A stretch of 64,000 bases of DNA from Leptodactylus fallax (GCA_947044405.1 CAMRHE010000076.1:6864001-6928000), one strand, 5' to 3'; counted from the stretch's first letter, positions 51,669 to 64,000 are shown. Program-made: numbers and translations. The notes: generated from the sequence alone by a model not told the origin.

Positions 51669-53349
51669 TGTGAAAAATGCAAATAATAAAAAATACAACA
51701 CAACACGCGTAAACATGACTATCCTAATCGTATAGTAGGGTGAAGGTTATGACACCTCATCATGGGTGCCACCATACTGGCCAGTGGAAAGTCACTGCAC
51801 CATTCTGACTAAATCGTAACCCTCTGGGTGACCTCAGTTTGGGGGTCACTATCATTCCAAAGGATACCAAATTTTCTAATTTTTTTTGGTACAAATCCTT
51901 ACTAAAAGAGCCCACTAGGAAGAAGATCTGGAACCAGTGTATACAACAGCAACACACAACGTATCCTGCCAACTTTGCGGATCCAGCTCTACCTGTTGCC
52001 CAGGACAGGAAGGGTTCTCTTGGTGGTCAAGGGGATGTTTTCAGAATGTGATCCCATTTGGGTCTGTAAAGCTCAGCATGATAGCATTCTGATAGACAAC
52101 CAGTCATCTATATGTCTCTCAGGCAAACTTCTCATCATCCCCTGTCAACTACAGTAGTATCAGCAGTTCGGTCACTGTATCTACTTAGTTGTAGAAAGAT
52201 ATTGAAAATTAATTCCCCGCCTCAATAGGACCCTAGGCAGGTAGCCTATTCAGCCTAGCTTTGACCCCACTACTCAACCCATTCCTTCGCATCAAATCAC
52301 TAACCCCCCTCCCCAGTGCTGGCCTGCAGCCTCTTCATACCTTCCCTCCATGGTATGGGACCTTCTCCTGCTCTGGTGGGAGGTCTTCCTACATGATGTT
52401 CTTCTATATTTCATCGGAATACATATGTTAAATACGAACTCAATATTACATGATGCAACCCCCATCAGCTGCCCGAATATTGCAGCTCAGATCTCCAGTA
52501 ACAGGATTTCTCTCTCCACAAGTGATTTTGCGTCCACTTTTACACACCGTGATCCTCCAGGCCTCAGGTAATCGGCAATTTGCTGACGTCAGTATCTAAG
52601 TTGTGCCCTTTTGCGACAAAAGGCATATAATCCGCTATGACCGTCTCCTTCATTCTCAGGATTGGAAAAATTCATTTGCTGCCATTTCTATAAAGAGAAC
52701 CTTTGTAGAAGCCTAACCCTGGCTGAGCTAATTTTCAAAGTATTCACAAATTTTATTTTTTTTAGCTTGGGGCCTATTTATTTGCCAAACACTCACACAT
52801 ATACAGTATAATAGGAGGAAAGCAGAACAGCCGGTATAATGCAGGAAAGTGAATGGATTTCATGGTGATCAATCCATATCCAGCTTGGAATACATTAAGT
52901 AAAGGTCAAACAGTTTTGCTATTTTGTCAGTGGCTCTATAACATTATATTCATCTGGCTGTCATATTGGCGAGTCGCTTTCATCCCTACACTTTGCTTAA
53001 AAATCACAGATGCCTTCTAAACATCTCACAATATAAGGCAGCAGGTGGGAGAAATTCAGATTTTTCAAAAAGAATTTATGACTTTGACAATAATGTCCTC
53101 GAAGATTAAAAGTCTTATATACAAGTAGGAAGAGTTAAGAAATCAGGCAACACGGTACAACATTATAATACAAGTAGGAAAACAGCGCAATGCAAAGAAG
53201 GAAGGATATTGGTGCTATCTGCCCAGGTCATACATCTCATTTGTGATGCTTTCCCATCCACCTCTGGCACATCCTGGCCTCCATTCCTTGTCTATTGTCA
53301 TCATCATTACACATGGGCACCTCCCATTACACCCAAACATCACCATGTT

Positions 53350-53645
53350 CTGGTCTTCTAAATCAGATATAGCCGGCACAGCTTCTCAATGACCTTCCCT
53401 TCAAAGCAGGTGCCCTGGTCCAACTGCGAATGAACCGGGCATCCATATGGCAGTATAACATGCCTCCACAGGGCGTGGGCTGTAAGCTTCACTGTCTGGT
53501 CCAAGGTGGGGACTGCTACTGCAAATTTTGTAAAGTACTCCACCATTGTAAGCAGGTATTTGTACCCCTGGAGAGACTCATCTGTGGTCAAATAGTGCAT
53601 CATCATCACAAGCTGTAACAGGTAATATGTCTGGATGTGGGCCAC
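53350..53645 (-). pseudogene. Ty3/Gypsy-type integrase fragment
   Basis: The minus-strand frame reads DESLQGYKYLLTMVEYFTKF, then CPVHSQLDQGTCFEGKVIEK and LCRLYLI, matching the core of LTR-retrotransposon integrases ('YxLxxVDxFTKW', 'SDQGxxFxS'). The second metal-binding Asp is in QLDQG. It has a stop after LCRLYLI, and the last part of the catalytic core is not readable. No LTRs were found nearby. An old dead fragment. Confidence 0.82.
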
Positions 53646-54787
53646 AAGGTGATGTAATGTGCCCCAGGACTCGAGCTAGTTGGTCTTACACAGCCAGCTG
53701 GGCCTTCTAGGCAGTCCTCCTCCAACAGCTGGTTACCAGACACCGGTGTGGCTTCTATCGTCATCGGACATATTGTGATGGAGACTGTCGCAGGATCAGC
53801 AGAGTCTACGCACCAGTTGAACTTGCACTCCTTGCACTATATACACATCAGCCACCAAGTCTCTAGACCTATAGTTACATTGTGCCCATTGAGGTGCCCA
53901 CATCCATGCCGATGTTCTTGTATAGCCCACTGCCATGCTCTCTTTCTGCGGTATGGGTTCCAGCATGATGGAGGTACCTTGTAGGCAGATGCTGGTGCCC
54001 GCTAGAACTTTTGAGATCCACTTGTAATTCCAAGCTCACAGAAGTGAAGACCCACACTGACCAACCTTCACAGGCAGGACGGAGGAGACCACCTGGACCA
54101 GAAACTGTTTCAGAGTCCTTTGGAGGATCTGCAGAGTATCTGGTCTGGGACTTGGGCCATCAGTCCATCAGTCAGCATTGTTTACTCTCTCGCAAAGAAC
54201 ATCTTTCTTACCACATCTTCTGTGTACACGTTGCCATACACGTCCTCCATCTATCCTAGGATCTGATCAAACATCTTTCTGTGGTCAGCTGTAGCCTCAC
54301 CACCTTCTAGGCTGCCGTCTAACCTATTCATTGGTCGCTCTGCTTATAGGTGGGTGGCCACATTGCACAACTTTGATGCTTACTCCAGCCTCTCCTTCCA
54401 GTGTTTAGCAGCTCGCTGAAGCAGTTAAACTTCGGGAGGTGGCTCAATAATGCCCCCAGCCCCACACAGGCAATGTCATCCCACTTTGGAGTGGAGTTGG
54501 TGCAAATTGGAAAAGGGACCAGAGGTGCGGACTCCAAGAAGACGTGGACTGAAGAAAGCGCAAACTTTGGGGCAAAATGATTTTCTGGCTGTCAGTTCCC
54601 AATGTGTTAAATTTAAGAAGAATGCGCTATTTAATAAATTTGACACAATGCACTCTAAAATTGACATTTATTCAGACCTGAGGTCTTGGTGAATGTGGGC
54701 GAAACCTGTGTTTGCTTTGAACAGGTGTAGATTTGTGTCACATTCTGCGCCATTCCATCTAAGCTACTACTTTGGACACTATGTACA

Positions 54788-54836
<49 letters not shown>
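54788..54836. repeat. (ATT)n microsatellite
   Basis: About 16 uninterrupted ATT units, with further interrupted ATT/AAT tracts to 55060. Confidence 0.92.
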
Positions 54837-56229
54837 GTATATTATAGTATTATTATTAATAATAATAACAATGTTTGTATTATTATAATATTGATATTAT
54901 CATTATTATTATTGTTATTATTTTTATATCTCAGTTCTTTGCCAGTGGCTTGTCGGCAATCCGTGTCCCGACTTTTCAAAGGAGATGTGCGATGCCCATA
55001 CGTGCACCTCTCGGGCATTATGGTGGAATTATTATTATTATCAAGAATAATAATAATGATCATATTGAGTAAAAATCACAATTTCACAGATGTACAGAAT
55101 AAAATGTAATTTTTAAAACCAGACTATCTATCTTTTTACCACTAGAGGGCGCCATTGTCCAATCTAAGCAATGTCTGCAAAAAGATCAGGACACCTTTCA
55201 CCCTAAACTAAAAATTTATTTTACCCATAACGTCTCCAGTTCTCCTCCTGTGGCAAACTTGCATCAAATTTTGTGAATGCAGAGTCATCCAGCTTTCCCA
55301 AGATTCTGAAAAAGTGCACAGTTATGTAGAGATCTTTCGCTATTGATGCAGTTGCATTACAAGTTAGACTTTTACAAAAGTTGGACGACAGCCCCATAGT
55401 CGGCCTAATGGTGTCAATATTAGTTTTTAGCAATGGGCCCCAGAAATGACAAGGGTGCAGGAATAAACTGTCATTATGCTGGAAGCAGACTTGTTATCAC
55501 CTCACATGTCTGCTAAAACTACACAACAGAGTCAAGGATGGAAAATGGGGATTAGATGGACCCCTGACCATTTGTCTGTATGGCGCCCAGCTGCTTCTGA
55601 TGACAACCATGAGCCCCCATAGGGGGCCATAGGGCAATAGGAACCCACTGTAACTGCGTAATGGTGGCTCATGTGTTGTAAAAAGAGCTTTAGTCAGTCA
55701 GACTTGGTGTGGGTCACTTAGTGGAGTCAAAGGAACAGGTATTTACCCTATAAGGAGGTTTAGATTTCACCGCTGTGAACGCCCAGGTTATGTCTACAGA
55801 GTAGTTGCCAACCAAAGGATCAAACAGGGAAGAACATAACCAGGAAAACAGTAAGAAGTTGTCACACCGGGGAATATCTAGGTCAGAGGCACGGTAGAGT
55901 CCAGCAGTAGTACAACAAGTCCCAGAATGACAAACAGATAGTCATACAGTCCAGGATCAAAACATAGTTCAGGCAGTAAAAGATTTCCAGAAGAAAGGTC
56001 TAAAGCCGGCCATACACATTAGATTTTTGTTGGGCGAAATGGCCAATTCATCCAAATGGCTGGAAATCTGACATGTAGATGTCAATAACTGTCGATCATG
56101 GCTGTTTGTCAGATCAAAATAACAAGGTTTAGCATGGTCGGCCATTTTCATCAGTCAACTTGCACAAACTCACGGCACTTCCTATTTTTTTTTACAAATA
56201 AACTGTTCTCTGATCACGCAGTTAGTTCT

Positions 56230-56690
56230 TAAAGGGGACTTTTCACCACCTCCCCCAAGCCCAGCTCCTTATATATTTTAATAGCTGTCCCTCCACTGAT
56301 TCCAGCACAGTTGGAATTTTATCTCTATCCCCCACCATTCCTGAGCAATCAATGCTGTTAGTTTTGGTGCCTGATATGCTATTTAGGCTCTGTACTGTCA
56401 GGAGGGCGGTGTCAGGCAGGAGCAGACAAGGGGTGTGATTCTGAGCTCTGACACTGGCTGTCTCTGATTGGAGCTATGAATCACACCCCCTTCCTGACTC
56501 CACCCACCTTACATTACAGAGCTTAAATAACACATCAGACAACAAAACTAACAGCACTGATTGTTCGGGAATGGTGAGGGCTAGAGAGAAAATTCTAACT
56601 GTGCTAGAATCAGTGGAGCGCTATCTATTAACAGATGCTAAGAAATGTAGTTGAAGGAGGTGGTGAAAGGTCCTTTTTAATGTTGATGAT
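56230..56690. repeat. dispersed foldback repeat, family C
   Basis: It starts ttaaaggggacttttcacc and ends ggaggtggtgaaaggtcc. The inner text 'gattccagcacagttggaat' and its inverted partner 'attctaactgtgctagaatc' match the copy at 48019. Confidence 0.75.
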
Positions 56691-57558
56691 CTGAAATCTA
56701 TTGTGTATGGCCAGCTTAGGTTAGATAACAGTAAACGGACCAATATTACTGGGCTAGCTCAGGCTCCAATATACAATACTTGACACACCAATACTACAGA
56801 GAAGATGTAGATAAAGAGCAAAGCACTCAGATCGGCTGCACCAACTGTCCCCCTGATTGGTAAACCCTCGATATTGGGTTTTGCCGTGTAGTGGAAGCTA
56901 GCAGACCCTCTTTAATACTGTAACCAGACTTTACGTTCCTTGATTGCAGGTACAAGACAGTAATAAGGACACACAAGATATCATATTCAACAACTATAAA
57001 CACCCGAGACACACAGGTAACACTCTAGACTAAGCCTCTAACTCCATGTGACGCAATGGCTGCTCCCCTGGAATATCATGGACCGTCCAAACTGAACTGA
57101 TTCCCTGTACTGTCTTTATGCAGCATACCTTTGCCCAATGACCATGGGCATGGTCATACCATAGGACGTCTCCAAGAACGCCTCCTGTAATACACCTGTT
57201 AGGCACAACCAACATTTTGCCCGTTGTACCTGAAAGAAACACAACGCTCCAAACATTAAGAAAATAGCCATAACATAGTGTTTCTATGTGTTACAGTCTG
57301 GTTTCTACACTGTAGCAGTTTGTAGCTGTTCTCTTCATGACCATACTCACACCCATGGCTGTTTTTGCAGGGTTTATGTAAATATGTTTCAAAGTGGGCA
57401 TTCCAGAGAGGTTTTGTGAGAGTACCTGGGAGAATTGGGGATTGCCAGGGATAAGGGATTGAAAAACTGAGAATTATACTCCAGATACACCTTGTCAGGA
57501 AATATGTCTGATGGCAGGAAAGAATGTAAACATTGCAATATGAAATAATGCTTAAAAT

Positions 57559-58270
57559 TAGAGACTGGCGAACTCTGAGAGATTCATTTCACGAATATTT
57601 GCAAGGTTCGTTCGTCTGTTTAGTTTCAGACCGAACTTGTTTGGCCCGAGCCGGAAGTGTTATTACTATACACTGCCGGAATAAGTAGCCATTATGCTGC
57701 AAAAGGACTTATGGTATCACCCCCCATGCCCCAGAGTATAGTAAGTTGAGGCCTAGAGAAGGTTTATAAATATAAGAAACACTGGTACTCACCTTCTCTC
57801 ACCTCTCCTGGGCTTCTTCATGGCATCCAGCGTTCCCTTGGAGTCCACTTCAGTCATCTATCGGCCCCGGGGACATCACATGCCACGGGGACCACTTAGG
57901 CCTGTGATTTGTTTTTTTATGGTCACGTGAGGTGGTTTATCACAAACATAATGATGTCATAGCACCCCATGTGACTGCTGAGGCCCACTCACAGGCTTCA
58001 TTGGTCACCTGCGGCCCATGATGTCATGCAGGAAGCCAGAAGAGGTTGGTAGACAACCAAAGAGGACATAATGGAGCCTAGGGGAGGTGAGAGAAAGTGA
58101 AGACCAGTGTTTTCACACCGCCCCATGACTTATCCTAATTATAACCAGGGGTCCGATGGGTCCCCAGAGTGTAATGGTCATTAATGGCTGGCAAACCACA
58201 CATTTTTCGAGAGAATTTTTGAAAAATATGTAGCAAATTCACTTCATACATCTGGGTTAACTCATCTCTA
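57559..58270. mobile_element. hAT-like MITE with perfect 8-bp target duplication
   Basis: It starts tagagactggcgaact and ends ttaactcatctcta, flanked by CTTAAAAT at 57551-57558 and 58271-58278. The interior has 'cttctctcacctctcctggg' and its inverted partner, so it also folds back. 712 bp, no transposase. Same family as 37785 by terminus. Confidence 0.87.
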
Positions 58271-58928
58271 CTTAAAATATAAAGTCTTACATATTTCCAC
58301 AAAATTTTAAGCCCAATCATCACTGTTGTCCTGGATTTCATCATTGTACCAATTACACATTTCCCTTTAAGCCAATAACTTTTTGTGGTTAGCGTTCCTT
58401 TAAATAGAGGGTCACATATAGTCTCTTGCAGATCAGTAAAGCAGTTAGTGCGACTGTCAGGGATTTTATATATCTAATTAATTCAGCTCATAAAAGACCC
58501 ACAGGGCCTGGAATTAGGATGACTGAACTCCTCCTGCACGGACTCCTGAACGCATCTTATATTTGGGGGTGATAAAAATAAATTGTCATGAATATTTTAT
58601 CAGAATCTCACTTGGGACATTAAATATTGCAGTAAAAATGTACGTACAAAGCCACCATTAGTTAAAAAAGATGGCAGAACGTAAAGCTCTTATGAGACTA
58701 TTATGCAGAATATGGATGTACAGGAGCCCAAGTGAGTGACGGTATAAGGAAGGTCATCGAGAGATTTCTCCGCAGCGTGTCCTATATGGAATGTTGGAGA
58801 TGGATGTGCAGATACTTTTTCCATAGTTTCGTTCCAGGTCGTATATTTTACAATCCAAGTATCGTAATTATAATGACATGATGGATACAAGAAATGGATG
58901 TGTGTTCTTCATTATTTCCCTCTCTCAG

Positions 58929-59092
58929 GTACAATAAGTCTTCATACTTCCAGGAAGGCTATAAGAACAGCTACGCAAAAATCCACGCACTAAATGTAAA
59001 TGTCGCTGTAATAAATGCGTATCTCCAGGGAATTGAACAAAAGCTATTCAGAGAGTACAGTAAATGCTATAATACAACGCCAAACATCTGCG
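58929..59092 (+). other. exon-like segment of unknown gene
   Basis: The acceptor-like tccctctctcag precedes 54 open codons that end at catctgcg|gtaaaa (phase 2 to 1). The translation includes YNKSSYFQEGYKNSYAKIHA, then LNVNVAVINAYLQGIEQKLF and ends with two Cys (KCYNTTPNIC). Composition is protein-like and unlike nearby junk frames, but the family was not recognised. It could belong to a neighbouring gene or be chance. Confidence 0.35.
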
Positions 59093-59147
59093 GTAAAAAT
59101 ATGCCTAACCATTTCTATCATCCATTTATATTGATTTCTCTATAAAT

Positions 59148-59225
59148 CTAACTAGGAGGAGAAGCTAGCTACTTCCTCCCCCACTTATGTTCCCAATATC
59201 ATGGTGTACAAAAAGACTAGTTTTT
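59148..59225. repeat. isolated unit of the GCTAGC near-palindrome array
   Basis: It contains aggaggagaagctagctact then tcctcc, and 'tatcatggtgtacaaaaaga', the same order as units at 60636-61290. Confidence 0.75.
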
Positions 59226-59705
59226 GATAATAATTCCATATTTTACCATAATTCAAGGGCGTACACAAAGTCAAAGGACTTGACAGTTAAAACCACCCCC
59301 TTGCTGACTCTAGCTGGCACCACTGTCCTGAATGATGATTCAAGAGAATGGTGGCCTGGTTACCAATGAGTAGTGATGGAAATGCTCATTCCAGTAGCAG
59401 AACTACTGCCATAGTCATAGGAGGGGCCCACGATACTGGCTGTTACCTATTGGGTTATTCCAACAGGTAATGGACGATTTTACGCACCCACCCCCGCTCC
59501 TGCTCAGACCCACCTTCGCTTCAGCCTGCACGCTACATCCTGATGATAAACAACATCGGGACATCACATCCTGATGTTGCTCGGTGTCAAGATGTAATAT
59601 GTGGCGGCAGATGGCCTGGAAAGGAGCAGGGAATGGTGAGAAAGATATAAGAACTTTACTCTTGGAACAATCCAATAGATAATAGCCTAATGTATCACTG
59701 TGTGC

Positions 59706-59905
59706 AGGCCAATAAAGGGGGAAATATACTGTGTTGGGGCCAATAAAAGGGATGATATAGTATATGGGGGGTCAATAAAAATGACAATATAGTATGTGGA
59801 GGTAAATAAAAGGGTAGTATACTGTATGGGGGCAACAAAGGGAGTATTCTACTGCATGTGGAGGCTAGTAAAGGGGGTGTTATACTGTGTGTTGGTACCA
59901 TATGC
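59706..59905 (+). repeat. minisatellite, about 33-bp unit, six copies
   Basis: Diverged copies of 'ggccaataaaagggatgata' followed by 'tactgtatgtgggg'. It lies just before the solo LTR at 59971. Confidence 0.8.
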
Positions 59906-59970
59906 CACCTGTCCCAAAATACACACCCTTCCCTGAGATACACCACCCAATTCAAAAACTATATTGATGT

Positions 59971-60623
59971 TGTAAGGGTCTTGCCAACCTAGCAACCCTG
60001 ACACTACTGCAGGGGTCTGGGAGGAAGGACAGAGACAAGTGAGCCCTAATCTCACCCCAGCCACTGTCCCTTCCTATTGCCTCAGTTACCCTAAACAGTA
60101 AAAGGACAACTCGAAGACAAGCCCTACACTGGGTAAGTGACACAAAGAACAGGACAAGACAAAAACAACACAGAAGCAGAGTGAGCAAGCCAAGGGGTCG
60201 GTAACAAAAGAGCAATGCAGTACAAAGTCAAAATCCAAGAGAATAGTCAAAGTCAAAGCCAGTGGTCAGAAAATCAGGTAACAAGGTAGCAAGGGATATA
60301 ATAAAGAGAGCAGGCAAAGACAGAGCAATAACCGAAGACTATGTGAGGGCTGACAACCTGTTTATAGAAAGTCTGGGTCCAGCCCCCAGACCTGATAGGT
60401 ACACAGGCTGTCAATCACACAGGCCAGGAAGAGATTAACTCTACACTGTCCAGAGAGAAATGTTCAGAACACGGGTGGGGCCGGAAATCCATTACACTGA
60501 CTAGGACCATGTTCAGACTGAGCAGCAAGAAACTTACACAAAGAACTAAACTGAACACGCCTCCTTCGCCACAGCGTGCGAGGGGAGGGCGGCGCCAAGA
60601 CCCGAAACAGTAGAGACGTTGCA
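59971..60623. mobile_element. solo LTR, family 1
   Basis: It begins TGTAAGGGTC and ends GACGTTGCA, flanked by a perfect 5-bp duplication GATGT (59966-59970 and 60624-60628). It shares ordered blocks with 16563-17228. No internal genes remain. It falls between the isolated near-palindrome unit at 59148 and the array at 60636. Confidence 0.87.
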
Positions 60624-60635
60624 GATGTCAGCTGA

Positions 60636-61290
60636 AATCTAACTATAAGGAGAATCTAGCTACTTCCTGACTTATGTATCTGGTATAATGGTGTACAATA
60701 TGACTGTTATAATAGTTTTGATAAAAATCCAATATCTTACTTTACTTTTTATAATTATTTATGTTGAAATTTAAGTAGGAGGAGAAGTTAGCTACTTCCT
60801 CTCCTCCCTCATTAGGTCAGTAATATCAGAATATATAATATACAGTAACTCTATATCTACTAAATACTATATCTTTAAAAATTTGCAACTACTTTTCACT
60901 TCATGCAGTTATATCCCAAAACTCCAGTGACATACTGATACAGTATCTACCGCAATCTAAGTATGAGGAGAAGCTAGCTACTTGCTCTTTCATGTATGGT
61001 CCTGATATCAGGACATATACTAAATTACTATATTAGTTTCTTCCCTTTCTGTCCATGCAGTTTTGTCTAAGGCCTCAAGTAAATATTGATTTTTTTGTGG
61101 TTGTTGAAAACTAAGTAGGGGGAGAAGCTAGCTACTTTCTTCTTCACTTATATCACCAATTTCAGGGTGTACAAAAACTGTCACTTAAACAAATCTCACT
61201 TCTAACCTTTCTTTTTATATATTCATGTCCCAAGCTGTTTGATATATCAATTTGTAAGTAGGAGGAGAAGCTAGCTACTTCCTCCTCCTA
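60636..61290. repeat. tandem array of a near-palindromic unit
   Basis: Five units near 60640, 60770, 60955, 61110 and 61255 (about 130-185 bp apart). Each carries aggagaagctagctacttcc, whose core GAAGCTAGCTACTTC is an imperfect palindrome around GCTAGC. Flanking purine and pyrimidine blocks (AGGAGGAG / CTCCTCCT) mirror each other. Between cores are 'atatcaggacatata' or 'atcatggtgtacaa' variants. Confidence 0.8.
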
Positions 61291-63534
61291 TATTACCAGC
61301 CTGGACATAAACATCCTGGGAGTCATGGTTTTCCAACTTTCTTAAAACAAACACAAAACTTTGTAAGTTAATGTAATAGGCAATGTTAGGTCGTCTTCCA
61401 ACTCAAATTCTTCTCCAAATACCGGCCATTTGGAACCCACGATAGAAAGCCGAATCAGAATTTGGGTTTTCCGCTATGGGTTTGTATATCGCAATACAAT
61501 GGGGTTAATCAGCCTGAGTCTTGCCTTTTTTTTTTCAGCATGCACATCTGAGGAGCGTCCGTCATTGCCTCCCATTGAAAACAAGATTCCAGTTGGAATT
61601 TGAAGTGGAATCCACCTCAAAATCGCTCCAAATTCCTCCATGTGTTGAACTGTAACCAAAACGTATTTCCCATAGAACAATGGGGGAAAAATGCTTTAAC
61701 GCCTATCCTATTTAAGTGTCCATTGTCTTATATGGGGGGAACATGACTCCTTATAGGGAATTCAATCATCTGTGACAAAATAGAATAACATTTTCATAGA
61801 TTTATTTATCTCTATTTATAGCTTCTAAGAATGGAAGATTTGGTATATTATACCTCTCTGTGACGGGTTTATGTGTCTTGGTTCATTATAGACTCTCATA
61901 AGACCACATTAAACTGTTTAGAAGTTACTGATGTGATTATAACGTCGATACTATTATGCAGTCAGGGAGGGATTACAGATTATATTGATGTAGCAGAGTA
62001 TTCTGAGAGAAAGACGATCAATATTCCTAGAAATCATTACCACGTGCCAGCACTGGTGTAAAAACAACTGGAGAATTTTACCGTAAAAAAAAAAAAATAC
62101 TTTTTTGGCTTAGTTGTATAGAAATTTAGCAAAAGTATGCATTTTTTCTCAACTCACTTCAGTTTTAAATAGTAGATGTGGAACTGGGGTCTGTACACCG
62201 ATTTATAAAATGCAAATTTTTAAGAAGTCATAAAAATTATTGCTATCCCACTCCAGTGACTCCAGTGTGGAAAGTGGAGTAACATCTTGGGACCAAAGTG
62301 TAAGGGTATGTTCACTCGGCGGAATTTAAGGAAATCAAAATCTCTCCAGAATCTGGAGTTGTGAAACCAAAGCCAAGCCTTGACCTTCTGCCACGGGCTG
62401 ACACGCATGATTAGACTCATGTATAATGTGGCTAATCTAGTGTGAGGTCTCGCGCTACGGTTTCTGTAGTGATTCAACCGTGGGAACCAAGACAAGATCA
62501 AGCAGGACGCTTCCTTTTTCGAGGAGTCAGAATCGTACCACTTTTTGGAGAGGAGGTAGGGTTTTGAGGCAGGTGAACATACCCATAGACTACAAGATAT
62601 AATAATAATGACAATTTTATCAAATTTGGTGCAAATTACAACAATGCAAAACTGACTCTATAAATTCCCCTCACAATAAAGCCCCGCCAGATGTCAGACT
62701 TTGCCATAGTTGGAGGACATTGCATGTCAATGCTCCATCAATACAGGGCCAAATTGTCATGGTGTCACCAATGGGGTACTTAATTGTTACTGTTTTTGGG
62801 ACCTTATTTTCTAGGATGCTACTGTTTTTCTTCGGAGGATCTAATTTCACTAAAGTACTTTTTAAGTAATGGAGACATAAAAATATCAAACAAAATACAA
62901 GATATATTAGCGAGTAATTTACGGCTGTGTAGAGTAAATCAAAGCAGATGGTAACTTAGACTATTTATCACACATCTCCTCGGCTTCCTGAAGGTCATGT
63001 TCAGCCATCTCCAGCTGAAGAAAATGTAATGGTATTCTTGATACTCGGTAAATAAGTTTAAAAATGCCATACTAAGATCATTTACATAAATAATGCTCTT
63101 TCCGAGAGGCCGTAATACATAAAATAGGTTGTAAATTTGTCCTACTTAGACTCTTTTAATCAACCCCATGTGGTGCAATCCCACAACATTTGGAGCCAAG
63201 TAGATAGCAGTGTATATATCCAGAGCAGCAACATGTCACATTTCATTTTATTGTATATATTGATGTCTATTAGTTCCTTGTGCTGAGCCCAGGTATCTGA
63301 AATTACTCAAGAGCAAGTTAAAGTGTCTTGTAAATCAAGTCTATTACTTCTTATTACTTGGACTAGGTTACTAGAAAGGGTAAGCAACATTTGCTCTTAA
63401 CTATTTGAACAAACACTGTAGGTAAGGGAGACATCACCTTGGTCACTATTGTATTTCATTGCTATAGGTTCCGGCCTCATCATCCTAAACATCCAATCAC
63501 AGGACAGCTTTTATATTTCCAGAGTAGTTTAAAC
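61291..63534. other. intergenic DNA, nothing recognised
   Basis: AT-rich sequence with no clear gene, exon or named repeat; short reading frames here lack family resemblance. Confidence 0.5.
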
Positions 63535-64000
63535 CCTTCCCGACAGAGGCATTTTTTCGATTTTCATATTTGACTTCCCGCCTTCCAAATCCCATAACTT
63601 TTTATTTTTCCATTCACATCATCATATAAGGGCTTATTATTTGCAGGATGAATTGTTCTTCATGATGGTACCATTTATTATTCTGAATGTACTGAGAAGC
63701 TGGAAAACAATTCAGAATGGAGTAGAATTGGAAAAAAAGGGCATTTGGACAACTTTCTTACGGGCTTCGTTTTTACGGTGTTCATTGTGCAGCCAAAAAG
63801 ACATGTCACCTGTATTCTATGTTTCAGTACGATTCCGGGGACACCAAATTTATACAGTTCTATTTACATACTGTGAGACTGGACGGAGCTCCCCCCGCAC
63901 ATAGGGTTTGAGCTCTCTACAATAGGAACCAACAAGCACCCTCAATAGGGTTGCGAAGCGCGTCGTAAGGAGAAGTCTTTAGGTTTTTGTTAGGATCCGA
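63535..64000. repeat. dispersed repeat, family D, plus 'gcgcgtcg' element at the edge
   Basis: It parallels 30475-30790 ('ttttccattcacatcatcat', 'atggtaccatttattatt', 'ggacaccaaatttatac'). The last 100 bases carry 'gcgaagcgcgtcgtaagg', like 23403, and run off the window. Confidence 0.6.

Larger units (their letters stand above)
49014..53349. other. intergenic DNA downstream of vtg
   Basis: No gene was recognised. It holds a hAT-like relative (about 50105-50600), a family A repeat (51424-51668) and otherwise unassigned sequence. A 125-codon frame at 49140-49517 has no family resemblance. Confidence 0.55.
53646..57558. other. intergenic DNA, mostly unassigned
   Basis: Contains an ATT microsatellite and the family C repeat at 56230. 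A 138-codon frame at 54693-55109 is carried by the microsatellite and is not a gene. Confidence 0.5.

Noticed and set aside
54693..55109. 138-codon frame rich in Leu and Ile
   Set aside because: It is produced by the ATT microsatellite.

Overview
The window is vertebrate nuclear DNA, most likely from an anuran amphibian. It shows GT-AG introns of up to about 6 kb and a yolk-precursor gene. It is dense with frog-style interspersed repeats: Tc1 elements, hAT-like MITEs, foldback elements beginning TTAAAGGGG or TTAAAGAGGACC, solo LTRs, and GATA microsatellites. No prokaryotic, CRISPR, tRNA or rRNA features were seen.

One gene dominates: the 3' two-thirds of a vitellogenin (vtg) on the + strand, in 19 recognisable exons between 4654 and 48802. 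Exons at 4654-10566 and 16290-18890 encode the C-terminal half of lipovitellin-1. The 3.1 kb exon at 19383-22489 and a polyserine mini-exon at 23722-23799 sit in the phosvitin position. Exons at 24505-28626 encode lipovitellin-2. Exons at 32523-41533 encode the von Willebrand D domain, and those at 44066-48802 the cysteine-rich C-terminus. Every intron phase matches its neighbour across all 19 exons. The 5' part of the gene lies upstream of the window or was not recognised in the first 4.6 kb.

The main discovery candidate is the phosvitin exon. Instead of mainly long phosphoserine runs it encodes about ten tandem copies of a 68-residue unit rich in His, Lys, Glu, Asp and Gln (12-14 His and only about 3-4 Ser per unit). 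Two HCxCW motifs flank the array. Five units carry the same extra A in an A6 run, shifting the frame five times. Removing exactly five bases makes the exon divisible by three and restores agreement with both splice phases. A sixth +1 in an A8 run breaks the von Willebrand D exon. These are either homopolymer errors in the assembly, or real lesions of which five spread by tandem amplification.

The introns and the 15 kb downstream (49014-64000) are mostly repeats. They include three solo LTRs with 5-bp target duplications (two of one family), a near-complete Tc1 element with a twice-frameshifted transposase, a deleted second Tc1-like element, and two hAT-like MITEs with perfect 8-bp target duplications. 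There are also two inverted 46-bp minisatellites, a Ty3/Gypsy integrase fragment, a tandem array of a near-palindrome, and one unassigned exon-like segment at 58929-59092.
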